A stretch of 64,000 nucleotides of DNA from the NCBI GenBank assembly GCA_963718355.1, contig CAVQZA010000005.1:1-64000 (forward strand), given 5' to 3'. This DNA is from CAVQZA01 sp963718355 (GTDB taxonomy: Bacteria; Actinomycetota; Thermoleophilia; Gaiellales; Gaiellaceae). The position numbers and the translations under genes were made by a program. Shown piece after piece: positions 50,052-58,260 of this stretch (position 1 is its first letter; each line of letters opens with the position of its first letter). The notes under the pieces were generated by a model. It saw nothing but the letters and a program-made list of their open reading frames with translations. It did no database searches and was not told the DNA's origin.

Positions 50052-51950
50052 CTAGAGGCCTGCCACCGCCAGCGACCGGTCGATCACGGCGCGGGCGACC
50101 CCCGGAGCCGCTCCGGGGGCGTAGTGCGTGCCGTCCGGCCTGGCGAGTGAACCGTCCGCCAGCCTATCGTTGCACGGGCTCGCATCGTTCCGGCAGACGA
50201 GGCTCTGGATGCTGATCGACCGCACCGCGCCGGTGGTGTGCGACGCCAGAAAGGCGTTCCAGGTGTCCTGTGCGCGCGTGGCCCTGATGAGGCGCTCGAG
50301 GAACGGCCCGCACTTGGCGGGGGTGCACCGCGTCGCCATGCCGAGCCCGGAGCGCTCGATCTGCACGGCGACAACGGTCGCCCCGTATCGGCTCAGCGCG
50401 GCTGTGCGGGTGGCGAACGCCTGCTCCTGCAGCGCCCAGTACGGCGGCGTGTCGAATGTGACCGGGTGCCCGTGCGCGTCCACGCGGTCGGCGAGCTCGT
50501 AGCGGCTCCACCAGATCACCAGCGCCGGCCGGTATTTCGCGACCGCGGCGTCCTGTCGGGCCGGCACGTCCCTCGCGCACACGGTACCTGCGCCCCACGG
50601 CTTGCCTGTCGGACCGACGACGGCGACGCCGGTCGCGGGACAGCTTCCCCGGGTCGCCGAGATCACCACGTAGCCATGACGCGCGGCGGCCCTCGCGAGG
50701 ACTGGCGCGAGCCGCTGGGGTACCGAGTCGCCGACGAGCACGATCGTCTTCGTGACACCCGTCCCAGTCGCGGCTCCTGCGCGCGGGAGAACCACGCCAC
50801 TGTTGACGAGGAACATCGCGCCGAGCACGAGCGGCACGACGACGAACGCGCGCCTGGGCGCGAGGAACCGCGCGACGGTGCCATACCGGATCGGCGCTTC
50901 GATCAGGTGGTACGAGAGGGCCGCCAGCGCGACTGTGAGGGCCGTGAGGACGGACGCGCGCACGGGCGTGCCGAGGCGGCTCAGGTCCCACCATCCGTTC
51001 GGGGACGTCCAGACCTGCAGCGGCCAGTGCCAGAGGTACATCGCGTAGGACAGGCGCCCCAGGTAGGCAACCGCGGACAACGCAAGCACGCGCGTCGCGG
51101 TGCTGTCCCTCGTCGCGATCGCGGCGATCACGACCGCCGTGCTCACGGCGACTACGACCGCGCCGCCGTTCGCGTAGGCGCGGGTCGCGCCGCCCGGGCC
51201 GCCGAGCGTCGTCAGGGCCCACGAGAGGCCGACGCCGCCGAGACCCAGCAGGAGCCAGTGCGAGCGCAAGACGAGGCCTCTCACCGACGCGGAGGTCAGC
51301 AGCACCGCGAGCAGCGCCCCGGCCAGGGGCTCGAAGATCCGGCTGTCGGTGCCGAGGTACGCGCGATCCTGGCCCTGGCTCGCCCACAGCACGCTGAGCC
51401 GGATGGCCGAGGCGACGAGCCCGGCTCCGGCGATCGCCCCCACCGCGATCACCCGCCTCCGCGGCTGCCTGACCACGAGCCCGGTGACCAGGAGCAGCAG
51501 CGGCCACACGAGGTAGAACTGCTCCTCGACGGCCAGCGACCACATGTGCTGCAGCGGGCTCGGGACGCCGTCGCTTGCGAAATACGAGCTCGTCGAGATG
51601 AAGTGCCAGTTCGCGACGTAGAAGAGCGTCGCCGTGATGTCGCCCCGCAGGCCGTCGCGCGACACCGACGGGGCGACGAGCGCGCTCCAGCCCACCACGA
51701 CTCCGAGCACGACGAGGAGGGCGGGGATCAGGCGGCGCATCCGCCTGGTCCAGAACTCGAAGACCCGGATGCGGCCGCGCTCGAGCTGGGCCACCAGGAT
51801 CGACGTGATCAGGTAGCCGCTCAACACGAAGAAGACGTCGACGCCCAGGAAGCCACCGGCCGCATGCGGGAGGCCGAAGTGGAAGGCCATCACGGCAGCG
51901 ACGGCGAGGAGACGCAATCCGTCGAGTGCGTCGTTGCGCGAAGGAGCCAC
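50052..51950 (-). CDS. Acyltransferase 3 with SGNH domain (OafA/YrhL-type)
   Basis: A 632-residue protein. The N-terminal 370 residues form a ten-helix membrane acyltransferase: LDGLRLLAVAAVMAFHFGLP (catalytic His region), GGFLGVDVFFVLSGYLITSI and HMWSLAVEEQFYLVWPLLLL. The C-terminal 230 residues form an extracytoplasmic SGNH hydrolase-like domain (IVLVGDSVPQRLAPVLARAA; PDGTHYAPGAAPG). It probably acetylates cell-surface polysaccharide. It starts four bases after the phosphodiester-glycosidase stop, so the two are one operon. Confidence 0.92.
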   Translation of the reverse strand: MAPSRNDALDGLRLLAVAAVMAFHFGLPHAAGGFLGVDVFFVLSGYLITSILVAQLERGRIRVFEFWTRRMRRLIPALLVVLGVVVGWSALVAPSVSRDGLRGDITATLFYVANWHFISTSSYFASDGVPSPLQHMWSLAVEEQFYLVWPLLLLVTGLVVRQPRRRVIAVGAIAGAGLVASAIRLSVLWASQGQDRAYLGTDSRIFEPLAGALLAVLLTSASVRGLVLRSHWLLLGLGGVGLSWALTTLGGPGGATRAYANGGAVVVAVSTAVVIAAIATRDSTATRVLALSAVAYLGRLSYAMYLWHWPLQVWTSPNGWWDLSRLGTPVRASVLTALTVALAALSYHLIEAPIRYGTVARFLAPRRAFVVVPLVLGAMFLVNSGVVLPRAGAATGTGVTKTIVLVGDSVPQRLAPVLARAAARHGYVVISATRGSCPATGVAVVGPTGKPWGAGTVCARDVPARQDAAVAKYRPALVIWWSRYELADRVDAHGHPVTFDTPPYWALQEQAFATRTAALSRYGATVVAVQIERSGLGMATRCTPAKCGPFLERLIRATRAQDTWNAFLASHTTGAVRSISIQSLVCRNDASPCNDRLADGSLARPDGTHYAPGAAPGVARAVIDRSLAVAGL

Positions 51951-51954
51951 AGGC

Positions 51955-52989
51955 CTAGCCGAACGGCACGAACGGTCCGCCGCCGGTTCGGGTGTACACG
52001 GCGAAGAAGTCCCGGTTGTCGGGGGCGAGGTATCGGTCGGCGCTCTGCCGCTCGTTCGGGACGAGCTTGTACGGGTCCCGGCCGCCTCTGCGACCGTAGG
52101 CGATGAACGACGGCCATTCCGGGTTGATGTCGAGCTGCACGGCGCGGATGGCTCCGAGATGGACCATCACCGCCGCGAGCGACGCGGCCGTCTGCCCGTC
52201 GGCGGCGGCATAGACGATGTCGCCGTGCCGGTTGATGCCGACCGCGGTGCGCCACACCTGGGCGTAGTGGCCAATCGTCACTCCCCATCGCCAGAGCTCG
52301 CCGGCGGTTGGGTTGGCGCGGCCGTTGTTCACCAGCAGCGGCAGGTTCTGCCGGGCGAAGACAAGGGTCCGCACAGGCGCCTGCCAATGCCAGCTGACGA
52401 CGTCCACCCTGCCGTTTCGATATTCGACGACAGTGCCCATGCCCGTCTGCAGCGGCTCGTCGACCCGCCCGTTGACGACGAAGCCGCCGGCGCCGGCGTT
52501 GTGCTTGAAGCCGCCGTTGAAAGTCGCCAGCACCCGCCACCGCTGGCCGTGCGGCACCTCCGCTGAGCCGCGCGGGGCGGCGACCGGCGGCTCGCTCAGG
52601 CCGGGGTACAGCGCGAGCTGGGTGCGGGTGTGGTCCATGAGTGCCGCGTAGACCGTGGCCCCGGCTTCGGTCCGGAACGTGGTGGCGAGGACGGCGGGCG
52701 AGCCGGTGACGCCGTAGCTCGCCGGCCGCCAGAGCCCCTCTCCCCGAACCGCCGGGCGCTGCAGTGGGGCGACGCGGGGAGCGGTGAACGGCGCGACGCG
52801 GCGGACGGCGGGTTTCGCGTGGCCCCGCCGGGCCGAGACGTGCGGGCTCAACGTGCCACGCCCGGAGGACGGCCACACCGAGGCGACGCCGACTGCGAGG
52901 ACGACGGCGAGCGCCAGTGCCGCCGCGGCCGCTCCCCTGCGCCGCCGCACCTGACGGGCGCGCGTTCTTCGCCGCTCACGCTGCGTCAT
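51955..52989 (-). CDS. Phosphodiester glycosidase-like (NAGPA/DUF2233) secreted protein
   Basis: A 344-residue protein from the ATG at 52989. The N-terminal membrane segment is AAAAALALAVVLAVGVASVW. The domain, about 130-340, has LATFNGGFKHNAGAGGFVVN, AALMDHTRTQLALYPGLSEP and AVQLDINPEWPSFIAYG, the signature of the family related to the lysosomal uncovering enzyme. It is anchored outside the membrane and likely modifies envelope glycans. It is upstream of the acyltransferase in one operon. A close relative lies at 63230. Confidence 0.85.
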   Translation of the reverse strand: MTQRERRRTRARQVRRRRGAAAAALALAVVLAVGVASVWPSSGRGTLSPHVSARRGHAKPAVRRVAPFTAPRVAPLQRPAVRGEGLWRPASYGVTGSPAVLATTFRTEAGATVYAALMDHTRTQLALYPGLSEPPVAAPRGSAEVPHGQRWRVLATFNGGFKHNAGAGGFVVNGRVDEPLQTGMGTVVEYRNGRVDVVSWHWQAPVRTLVFARQNLPLLVNNGRANPTAGELWRWGVTIGHYAQVWRTAVGINRHGDIVYAAADGQTAASLAAVMVHLGAIRAVQLDINPEWPSFIAYGRRGGRDPYKLVPNERQSADRYLAPDNRDFFAVYTRTGGGPFVPFG

Positions 52990-53435
52990 CACCGTGAGAC
53001 GAAGGACAGCAGGCGCCGATGAGGGGACGATTAGAGCGGCTAGGAGCCCGGAGCCGAGCGGTCCCGGCAGCAGAGCCGCTTGTGCGCGGCGAAAAGTTCT
53101 ACGGGTGGCTGGAATGCCGTCAGGATGGCATCCTCGGCTGGCTGAGGCAGGTCGCGACACGATGAAGCGTCCCGGCGCGTACGGCTAAGAACTCGAATCA
53201 GAATAAGCTCGAATCAGAATGAGCTGGGCAGCCTTCTGAAGCAGGCGAAGCACCGGCCCACCGTGCGTTTCGAAGTGGTGCGGCGAGGCAAAGCTGCGCT
53301 CCGCGCGGGCTGATCCTGACCACCCCGTTCCTCCGCCTCGGGGGAGTCGAGCGGGCGACCAAAGTGGTCGTGACGCAAGTGCCTGCCGGCGGGGATTTCC
53401 GGTCGGCTACCCACGCACGCGTTCGTGTGGAGACC
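52990..53435. other. Intergenic stretch with a small tandem duplication
   Basis: No supported gene. It contains the tandem repeat at 53192-53223 and the promoter region of the phosphodiester-glycosidase operon on its left side. Confidence 0.35.
53192..53223. repeat. Tandem 16-base duplication
   Basis: CTCGAATCAGAATAAG followed directly by CTCGAATCAGAATGAG; one base differs. Confidence 0.85.
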
Positions 53436-53469
53436 GATCGGGAGGAGCCCTGGTCGGCTCCTCCCGATC
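53436..53469 (-). terminator. Strong terminator hairpin
   Basis: GATCGGGAGGAGCC pairs perfectly with GGCTCCTCCCGATC over a six-base loop. It is placed to end a minus-strand transcript such as that of the small frame at 53481. Confidence 0.75.
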
Positions 53470-53480
53470 CGGAGGGAGGG

Positions 53481-53570
53481 CTACAGCTGTGCTTTGAGTG
53501 CGTCGATCTGGGTGAGCGCGTCCTGGAGGCGGGACAGCCTGGCCGAAGCCCGTCGGTGAGCGGCTCCCAT
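53481..53570 (-). pseudogene. Short coiled-coil C-terminus, probable remnant
   Basis: 29 codons from an ATG: MGAAHRRASARLSRLQDALT, QIDALKAQL, stop. The helical heptad pattern and the strong terminator just downstream imply a once-expressed gene. An in-frame upstream part would need a one-base shift near 53571. A further tiny plus-strand frame at 53608-53682 (hydrophobic, 24 codons) may be another remnant. Confidence 0.35.
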
Positions 53571-53774
53571 TCGTCCCCGCCCGTCCGGCTGCAGTAGACA
53601 CGGAGCTGTGTCCACCCTTGGCCTCGACGTCCTGAACGTGTTCCTGCTCTTCACCTCGCTGTTCGGTGGCCAGAACCGGTAGCCCCCGGGGGCGCCGTGG
53701 GGAGCGGGAAGTGCGAACCGGCCGCGACCGTCGCTCGTGCGCTGTGGATTGGTCTAGGCGTCCATGTGGCCGCG

Positions 53775-53860
53775 TTTACTTGACACACGCTTGACGCACG
53801 CCCGGAAATCTGGCTCCAGCAAAGGGATCGCGGAGGGACCACGTCATAGGGTCCGGGCCC
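53775..53860 (+). repeat. Dispersed repeat R14
   Basis: GTTTACTTGACACACGCTTG, ACGCACGCCCGGAAATCTGG, CTCCAGCAAAGGGATCGCGG and GGGACCACGTCATAGGGTCC, ending GGGCCC. It ends 36 bases from the stop of the next minus-strand gene. Confidence 0.9.
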
Positions 53861-53895
53861 AAGATGTAATTGGTGTGTGCGCCCGACGCGCTGGG

Positions 53896-54159
53896 CTAGG
53901 CCTCGGAAAGGATCACCAGCGTCTCGGGAAGGACGCCGTCGTGGGCCATCGCCTCGGCCATCGGGGGTGTTTGCATCGCGGCCATGAGGGCGTCCAGGTC
54001 GGCGACGTCCATTAGCACGGCCACGCGTGTCGGGTTTTCCTGGTCGACGAAGGTTCGGATGTTGGTGACCCCGAGCGGGCCGAAGACCTGTTCGCGCATG
54101 GGTGAGGCAAGCCAGTGCTGTGTGTCTTTCACCTCGTGGTATCCGATCACAGTTGGCAT
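53896..54159 (-). CDS. ABM-like small protein, next to R14
   Basis: An 87-residue protein; GAGAGGAGCC precedes the ATG. IGYHEVKDTQHWLASPMREQ, GVTNIRTFVDQENPTRVAVL and MDVADLDALMAAMQTPPMAE form a ferredoxin-like barrel. It is a third subfamily of this fold in the window. It is cytoplasmic, reaction unknown. Confidence 0.78.
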   Translation of the reverse strand: MPTVIGYHEVKDTQHWLASPMREQVFGPLGVTNIRTFVDQENPTRVAVLMDVADLDALMAAMQTPPMAEAMAHDGVLPETLVILSEA

Positions 54160-54218
54160 GGTTGGCTCCTCTCGTCGTGTTGACCCGAGGGGCGACTATC
54201 GCAGATAGCCGGGGTTGG

Positions 54219-54479
54219 TCACCTTCGCCCACGCCTGTCTGCGACGCACGGCGTATGGCGAGGCTGACTATACGGGCGGGATCTCGTCCTCGAGGAGCGT
54301 GTCTCGGGTGTCTCGGACGACGGTGGCTCGTCGCTGTGGATGTCCGGCTCAACCCAGTTCTCGGGATATTCGAACTCGTTGCGATTGGCCTGCCAGACCC
54401 GGTTGCGGCGCATCCACTGCCAGGATGCCACGGCGGCGGCGACTAGCAGCGTGGTGAGGGCAACTCGCTTCACTGCCAT
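54219..54479 (-). CDS. Small single-pass membrane protein
   Basis: An 86-residue protein. The N-terminal helix is VALTTLLVAAAVASWQWM. A charged tail (NEFEYPENWVEPDIHSDEPP) follows, then a Ser/Arg-rich C-terminus that may be beyond the true end. No clear ribosome-binding site. Function unknown. Confidence 0.45.
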   Translation of the reverse strand: MAVKRVALTTLLVAAAVASWQWMRRNRVWQANRNEFEYPENWVEPDIHSDEPPSSETPETRSSRTRSRPYSQPRHTPCVADRRGRR

Positions 54480-54649
54480 GACCCTTGCACGTAGGCGACA
54501 AGGCGAGAAGCCTTCGCGCGCGGCGGAGGCTCAACTCCGCGGGCTGGCTGCCGTTCGCGTGATGCCGCGTTGCGTTCTGGTGGGAGCGCGACGCGAGGGC
54601 GACAAACCTGGTGCGCGAGCGATTCGACGTCCTTCTGTTTACCTGTCGC

Positions 54650-54820
54650 GAGGTCGAGGCTGAGGCTGTCGTGGGTCTTGGTGTGAGTGTGGTCGTGGAA
54701 GGCGATGTTCAGCTTGGGTTTCTTGGTTATGTCGATGGTGACGGTGAGGTAGCCAAACCCGACGATCGGGTTCGTGACGAGGGTGTACCCGCCGCCTGTT
54801 ATCGGTGCTGGGGGTAACCC
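54650..54820 (-). pseudogene. C-terminal fragment of a calcineurin-like phosphoesterase-type protein
   Basis: The minus strand reads PITGGGYTLVTNPIVGFGYL, TVTIDITKKPKLNIAFHDHT and HTKTHDSLSLDLATGKQ. This resembles the beta-rich end of secreted metallophosphoesterases (GG.YT...GFGYLTVTIDI). The metal-binding N-terminal part is missing and the frame is not closed by a start, so it is a remnant. Boundaries are approximate. Confidence 0.5.
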
Positions 54821-54884
54821 GGCTCCGGCGCGAGTCCGAGTCGCGAACCGCCGATACCCCGATGCCTCGAAGCCGATTCGGTTA

Positions 54885-55358
54885 CTAGAGGATCTTGCGG
54901 GCCAGGGCTTCCAGTTCGGCGTCGGTGGTCTGCGGGGCGCTGATCACCATGTCTAGTGTTCCCTTGAGGACGGCGAGGCCGTTTCCGGCTTTGACCGCCC
55001 ATGCGGCGTCGCCGAGGCCATGCACAGTGACGACGGGGACGCCTTTGCTCGCGGCCTTCTGCGAGGCGGCAAAGGCCGCAGCCGTGACAGGCGAGCCGAA
55101 CGTGATCTTGGTTGGCACCACGAACGAAGTGGTGTAGGTGCACGTCCTCTTGGAGCCGGTCGAGCTCGATGAGAACGTCGATGTAACCTTGCTGACTTTC
55201 TGTTTGAGCGTGCTCGCCACAACCGATGTTGACGGGCAGGTCTTGGGCAGAGGACTACCGAACTGTGCTGCCAACGACGCTGACGTCGAGCCAAACACCA
55301 CCACCAAGAAAGCGGCGACCACGACGGGCGCGCCGGAGAATGAGCGCGGAGTGGTCAT
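54885..55358 (-). CDS. Small secreted protein
   Basis: A 157-residue protein; GAGAGGAGAACC precedes the ATG at 55358. The signal peptide is APVVVAAFLVVVFGSTSASL. The mature part has two cysteines (PKTCPSTSVVAS; KRTCTYTTSF) and an alpha/beta domain (GVPVVTVHGLGDAAWAVKAG; DMVISAPQTTDAELEALARK). The outline recalls DUF3558-like extracytoplasmic proteins, but I make no firm assignment. An 18-base palindrome lies 102 bases upstream. Confidence 0.7.
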   Translation of the reverse strand: MTTPRSFSGAPVVVAAFLVVVFGSTSASLAAQFGSPLPKTCPSTSVVASTLKQKVSKVTSTFSSSSTGSKRTCTYTTSFVVPTKITFGSPVTAAAFAASQKAASKGVPVVTVHGLGDAAWAVKAGNGLAVLKGTLDMVISAPQTTDAELEALARKIL

Positions 55359-55459
55359 GGTTCTCCTCTCGTCGAGGGAAAGCTCGGACGCGACCCGCCA
55401 ATGCCGCGTGCGGATCGTACTACGAAGCACAGTGAATTACACGTGTTGTCAACCTCGGG

Positions 55460-55477
55460 GTGTTCTCATGAGAACAC
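55460..55477. promoter_or_regulatory. Perfect 18-base palindrome
   Basis: GTGTTCTCATGAGAACAC, about 100 bases upstream of the minus-strand secreted-protein gene and 21 bases left of R15. A likely operator for a dimeric regulator. Confidence 0.6.
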
Positions 55478-55497
55478 ACGGCGCTCACTAGCCCCGG

Positions 55498-55584
55498 TTT
55501 GCTTGACACACGCTAGACACATACCCGGCAAACCCGCTTCAGCAAAGGGATTGCGGAGGGACCACATCAGAGGTCCCGGCCGGG
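55498..55584 (+). repeat. Dispersed repeat R15
   Basis: GTTTGCTTGACACACGCTAG, ACACATACCCGGCAAACCCG, CTTCAGCAAAGGGATTGCGG and GGGACCACATCAGAGGTCCC. It ends 13 bases from the stop of the minus-strand cupin gene. Confidence 0.9.
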
Positions 55585-55596
55585 TGCCGTAGGCCG

Positions 55597-56067
55597 TCAG
55601 TCGGCTGTTAGTGGCGGCCCGAGCAGCGTCATGTGGTGCTTCTCGAAGACCGCCGCGACTTCTTCGCGGTCGGGCGTGCCGTTCCGGGTGAGTGGGCCCA
55701 GTTCTTCGTAGAACTTGTGGCCGCCGCCGGGGGTGTAGACGACGACGATCTCGCCGGGCTCGTCGGTCAGGTTGAGGAACGCGTGCGGGACGCCCGAGGG
55801 GAGGTATGCGAAGCCGCCCTCTTCGCAGTGGAATGTCTCATCACCGATCTGGATCTTGTAGCGGCCCTTGAGGGCGTGGATCGTCTCCTCCTGCTTGTGG
55901 TGGACGTGGAGCGGCGGGCCACCTTTGGGCGCGACCTCGACCACGAAGTAGTCGAATGCGCCGCCGGTGTCTTCGCCGGTGACCTTGAAGATGAGATCTC
56001 GTCCTGGGCCGGACTGGAGTCGTAGCCCTTCACGCGGTTCCAGCACCTTCGGAGCAAGAACTGTCAT
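55597..56067 (-). CDS. Cupin-domain protein (quercetinase/pirin-like type)
   Basis: A 156-residue protein. It has a full metal site: PPLHVHHKQEETIHALKGRY (HxH...E...H) and GGFAYLPSGVPHAFLNL (second His motif). There is no signal peptide, so it is cytoplasmic. Such proteins include dioxygenases and oxalate- or quercetin-type enzymes; the substrate is unknown. It is divergent from a MarR regulator that probably controls it. Confidence 0.88.
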   Translation of the reverse strand: MTVLAPKVLEPREGLRLQSGPGRDLIFKVTGEDTGGAFDYFVVEVAPKGGPPLHVHHKQEETIHALKGRYKIQIGDETFHCEEGGFAYLPSGVPHAFLNLTDEPGEIVVVYTPGGGHKFYEELGPLTRNGTPDREEVAAVFEKHHMTLLGPPLTAD

Positions 56068-56125
56068 GGTCGTCTCCTCCCGGTTCGATATATTTCACAC
56101 TCGCAAGCAAAGCATGTCACGATTT

Positions 56126-56167
56126 ACTTCACCGTGTCAAATAAAAAACTTCACCGTGTCAAATAAA
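56126..56167. promoter_or_regulatory. Tandem 20-base repeat in the cupin/MarR divergent region
   Basis: ACTTCACCGTGTCAAATAAA occurs twice, at 56126-56145 and 56148-56167, spaced by 22 bases (two DNA turns). The second copy contains the probable GTG start of the MarR gene. A direct-repeat operator is likely. Confidence 0.65.
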
Positions 56168-56692
56168 GACCTTGATCCGACCCGCTGGCTCGAGGAGCTG
56201 CCGGAGCCAGACCCCTTCAGCCCCGAGGAGTTCGACGCGTGGCGCGGACTGATCCGTCTGCGCGAAGCAGTGACGCGCGAGATCGACGAGCGCCTGCGTC
56301 AGGACGGGGAGCTGTCGCTCGCCGACTACGGCGTTCTGATCACGCTCGTCACGGCCCCGGGATTGAGACTTCGCATGGGCAGCCTCGGCGCGCAGCGCAT
56401 GCTCACACCCAGCGGGATCACCCGCGTCGTCACCCACCTCGAGAAACGGGGTCTCGTGCGCCGCGAGCCCGACCCTGCAGACGGGCGCGCAGCGTTCGCC
56501 GAGCTCACCAAACCCGGGCTCGAGGAGCTACGACGCGCCCAGGTCATCCACCACGCGGCAGTGCGCGAGCTCTACCTCGGCCGGCTCACACAGCACGAAC
56601 TGGACCGCCTCACTCGGCTCTTCGAGAAGGCGTTACCGGGCGTCGTCAGCGCCCCCACCTGGCCGCCGCCGACCATCGACACCGAGCCGTAA
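56156..56692 (+). CDS. MarR-family transcriptional regulator
   Basis: A 178-residue protein from a GTG at 56156; an ATG at 56114 would add 14 residues and put the tandem repeat inside the gene. The winged helix is SLADYGVLITLVTAPGLRLR, GSLGAQRMLTPSGITRVVTH and LEKRGLVRREPDPADGRAAF. The dimerising C-terminal helices (VRELYLGRLTQHELDRLTRL) are present. It likely represses the divergent cupin gene in response to a phenolic or similar ligand. Confidence 0.88.
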   Translation: MSNKDLDPTRWLEELPEPDPFSPEEFDAWRGLIRLREAVTREIDERLRQDGELSLADYGVLITLVTAPGLRLRMGSLGAQRMLTPSGITRVVTHLEKRGLVRREPDPADGRAAFAELTKPGLEELRRAQVIHHAAVRELYLGRLTQHELDRLTRLFEKALPGVVSAPTWPPPTIDTEP

Positions 56693-56801
56693 GACACTAC
56701 TCGTTGCGGCATAGCCGACTCCGCGTTTGCGCTTGGTCACGGTACCGATCCACGCGAGCCCGTCGGCGCCGGATGCGATGCGACCGCGCTCGCGTTTGTT
56801 G

Positions 56802-56886
56802 TTTGCTTGACGCAAGCTTGACACACCCTCCGCAAACCCCCTCCAGCAAAGGGATTGCGCAGGGACGACATCATAGGTCCGGGCCC
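56802..56886 (+). repeat. Dispersed repeat R16
   Basis: TTTGCTTGACGCAAGCTTGA, CACACCCTCCGCAAACCCC, CTCCAGCAAAGGGATTGCGC and GGGACGACATCATAGGTCC. It lies after MarR and before the sigma-factor gene. Confidence 0.88.
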
Positions 56887-57150
56887 AGGCAGCTCGGTCG
56901 CCGGTGTGGGATCGATCGGCCTGGAAGAGGTCGCTTGGGGCCAATCGGCGTCCGGCGAATTCCAGACTGTCCGGGTTCTCCGGCCCTACGTGCAGTTCCT
57001 ATTCGCGGCAGTGGCGCGATAGTCACCTTCGATCGCAAGAGAGCCCGTAGAGCGCCGGAGCCATCGAGGAAGCACACGGCGGTTTTACGCGACCTTTACT
57101 CGGGTCCGCCAGATTTTCGGGCGATAAGGCTCAGAGTAGGAAGCAGCTGT

Positions 57151-58254
57151 ATGAGCTCAAACAACGCCGCATCTTCAGTAGGCCGGTTCGAGACCGACGC
57201 CGGAGCGCGTCTCGAGGCGCTCCACGCCGACCATAGCCGCGCCGTCCTCGGACTCTGCCGCATGCTCCTTCGTGATCCGACCGAGGCCGAGGACGCCCAC
57301 CAGGCGACCTTCCTCGCCGCGTTCCGGAGCCTCGCGAAAGGGACCGTCCCGCGCGAGCCCGGCGCCTGGCTCGCCGCGATTGCGCGAAACGAGTGCTGGT
57401 CACGCGTGCGCGCCCGCATGCGGGACCCGCTCCCGATCGCCGAGCTCGAGGGGGCCGCCGACCTCGCCGACCCGCTTGCGCTCGCGATCTGCAACGAGGA
57501 CGTCGGCGTGTTCTGGGCCGCCTTTGCGGAGCTGCCGAAGCCGCAGCAGCAGGCGTTCCTCCTGCGCGAGTTCAGAGGGCTGTCGTACGAGGATCTCGCG
57601 GTCGCCCTCGGTGTCTCGAACTCGGCGGTCGAGTCGCTCCTGTTCCGCGCACGCCGAGGGCTCCAGACCGCCATGGCCACCATCGCCACGCTGCCGCTCG
57701 GACTGCGGGACCTGATCGCGCGCCTAGGCGCAGGTACTGCGACCACCGGCGTCGCCGCGAAGGCCGTCACCGCTACCGTCGGGCTCGGCCTGTTCGCCGC
57801 GGGCTCGGCCGGGCTCGAGGCCCACCATCCTGTACGGCACCGCGTCGCCGCTCCGGTAGCCGCGGTCCTCTCGCAGCGCGCCCCGGCTGTTGCCGCCGCG
57901 CCTGACCTCGTCCGGACTGCCGCGGCCCGCTTGGGCCCCGTCCACGCTGCCGGGCACCGCACGGCGATCGTCTGGATCGCCCCGGCGGCCGCGTCGGCGA
58001 ACGGCTCGGAGGACTTCGCCGCGCAGGCCTCGCACGTCGAGGACGCACAGCCCGCCGCGCAGCCCAAACAGTCGGACCAGTCACAACAGTCCGGCGAGAA
58101 CGCGCAGCCGGAACAGCAGTCCGCGTCCGAGTCGACTCTCCGGCACGAGGCTGTGACGCCCGAGACGGGGCATCCGGACGGGACGAGCGGCGACGCGAGC
58201 TCTTCCGACCGCGGCTCGGGCTCCGGCTCCGACGACTCGCACGAGGGCGGGTAG
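57151..58254 (+). CDS. ECF sigma factor with C-terminal membrane segment and acidic tail
   Basis: A 367-residue protein from the ATG at 57151. Sigma-70 region 2 (ALHADHSRAVLGLCRMLLRD, EAEDAHQATFLAAFRSLA) and region 4 (AFAELPKPQQQAFLLREFRG, LSYEDLAVALGVSNSAVESL) fill residues 20-175. A hydrophobic segment at about 205-225 (AAKAVTATVGLGLFAAGSAG) and a long Gln/Ser/acidic tail (SDQSQQSGENAQPEQQSASE) follow. The tail may act as a built-in anti-sigma or surface-sensing part. No separate anti-sigma gene is adjacent. Targets are unknown. Confidence 0.88.
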   Translation: MSSNNAASSVGRFETDAGARLEALHADHSRAVLGLCRMLLRDPTEAEDAHQATFLAAFRSLAKGTVPREPGAWLAAIARNECWSRVRARMRDPLPIAELEGAADLADPLALAICNEDVGVFWAAFAELPKPQQQAFLLREFRGLSYEDLAVALGVSNSAVESLLFRARRGLQTAMATIATLPLGLRDLIARLGAGTATTGVAAKAVTATVGLGLFAAGSAGLEAHHPVRHRVAAPVAAVLSQRAPAVAAAPDLVRTAAARLGPVHAAGHRTAIVWIAPAAASANGSEDFAAQASHVEDAQPAAQPKQSDQSQQSGENAQPEQQSASESTLRHEAVTPETGHPDGTSGDASSSDRGSGSGSDDSHEGG

Positions 58255-58260
58255 GACTAC

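Noticed and set aside
1842..56886. Repeats as promoters because of the TTGACA boxes
   Set aside because: No -10 element at a suitable distance is conserved, and several copies lie between convergent genes or behind gene ends where a plus-strand promoter has nothing to drive.
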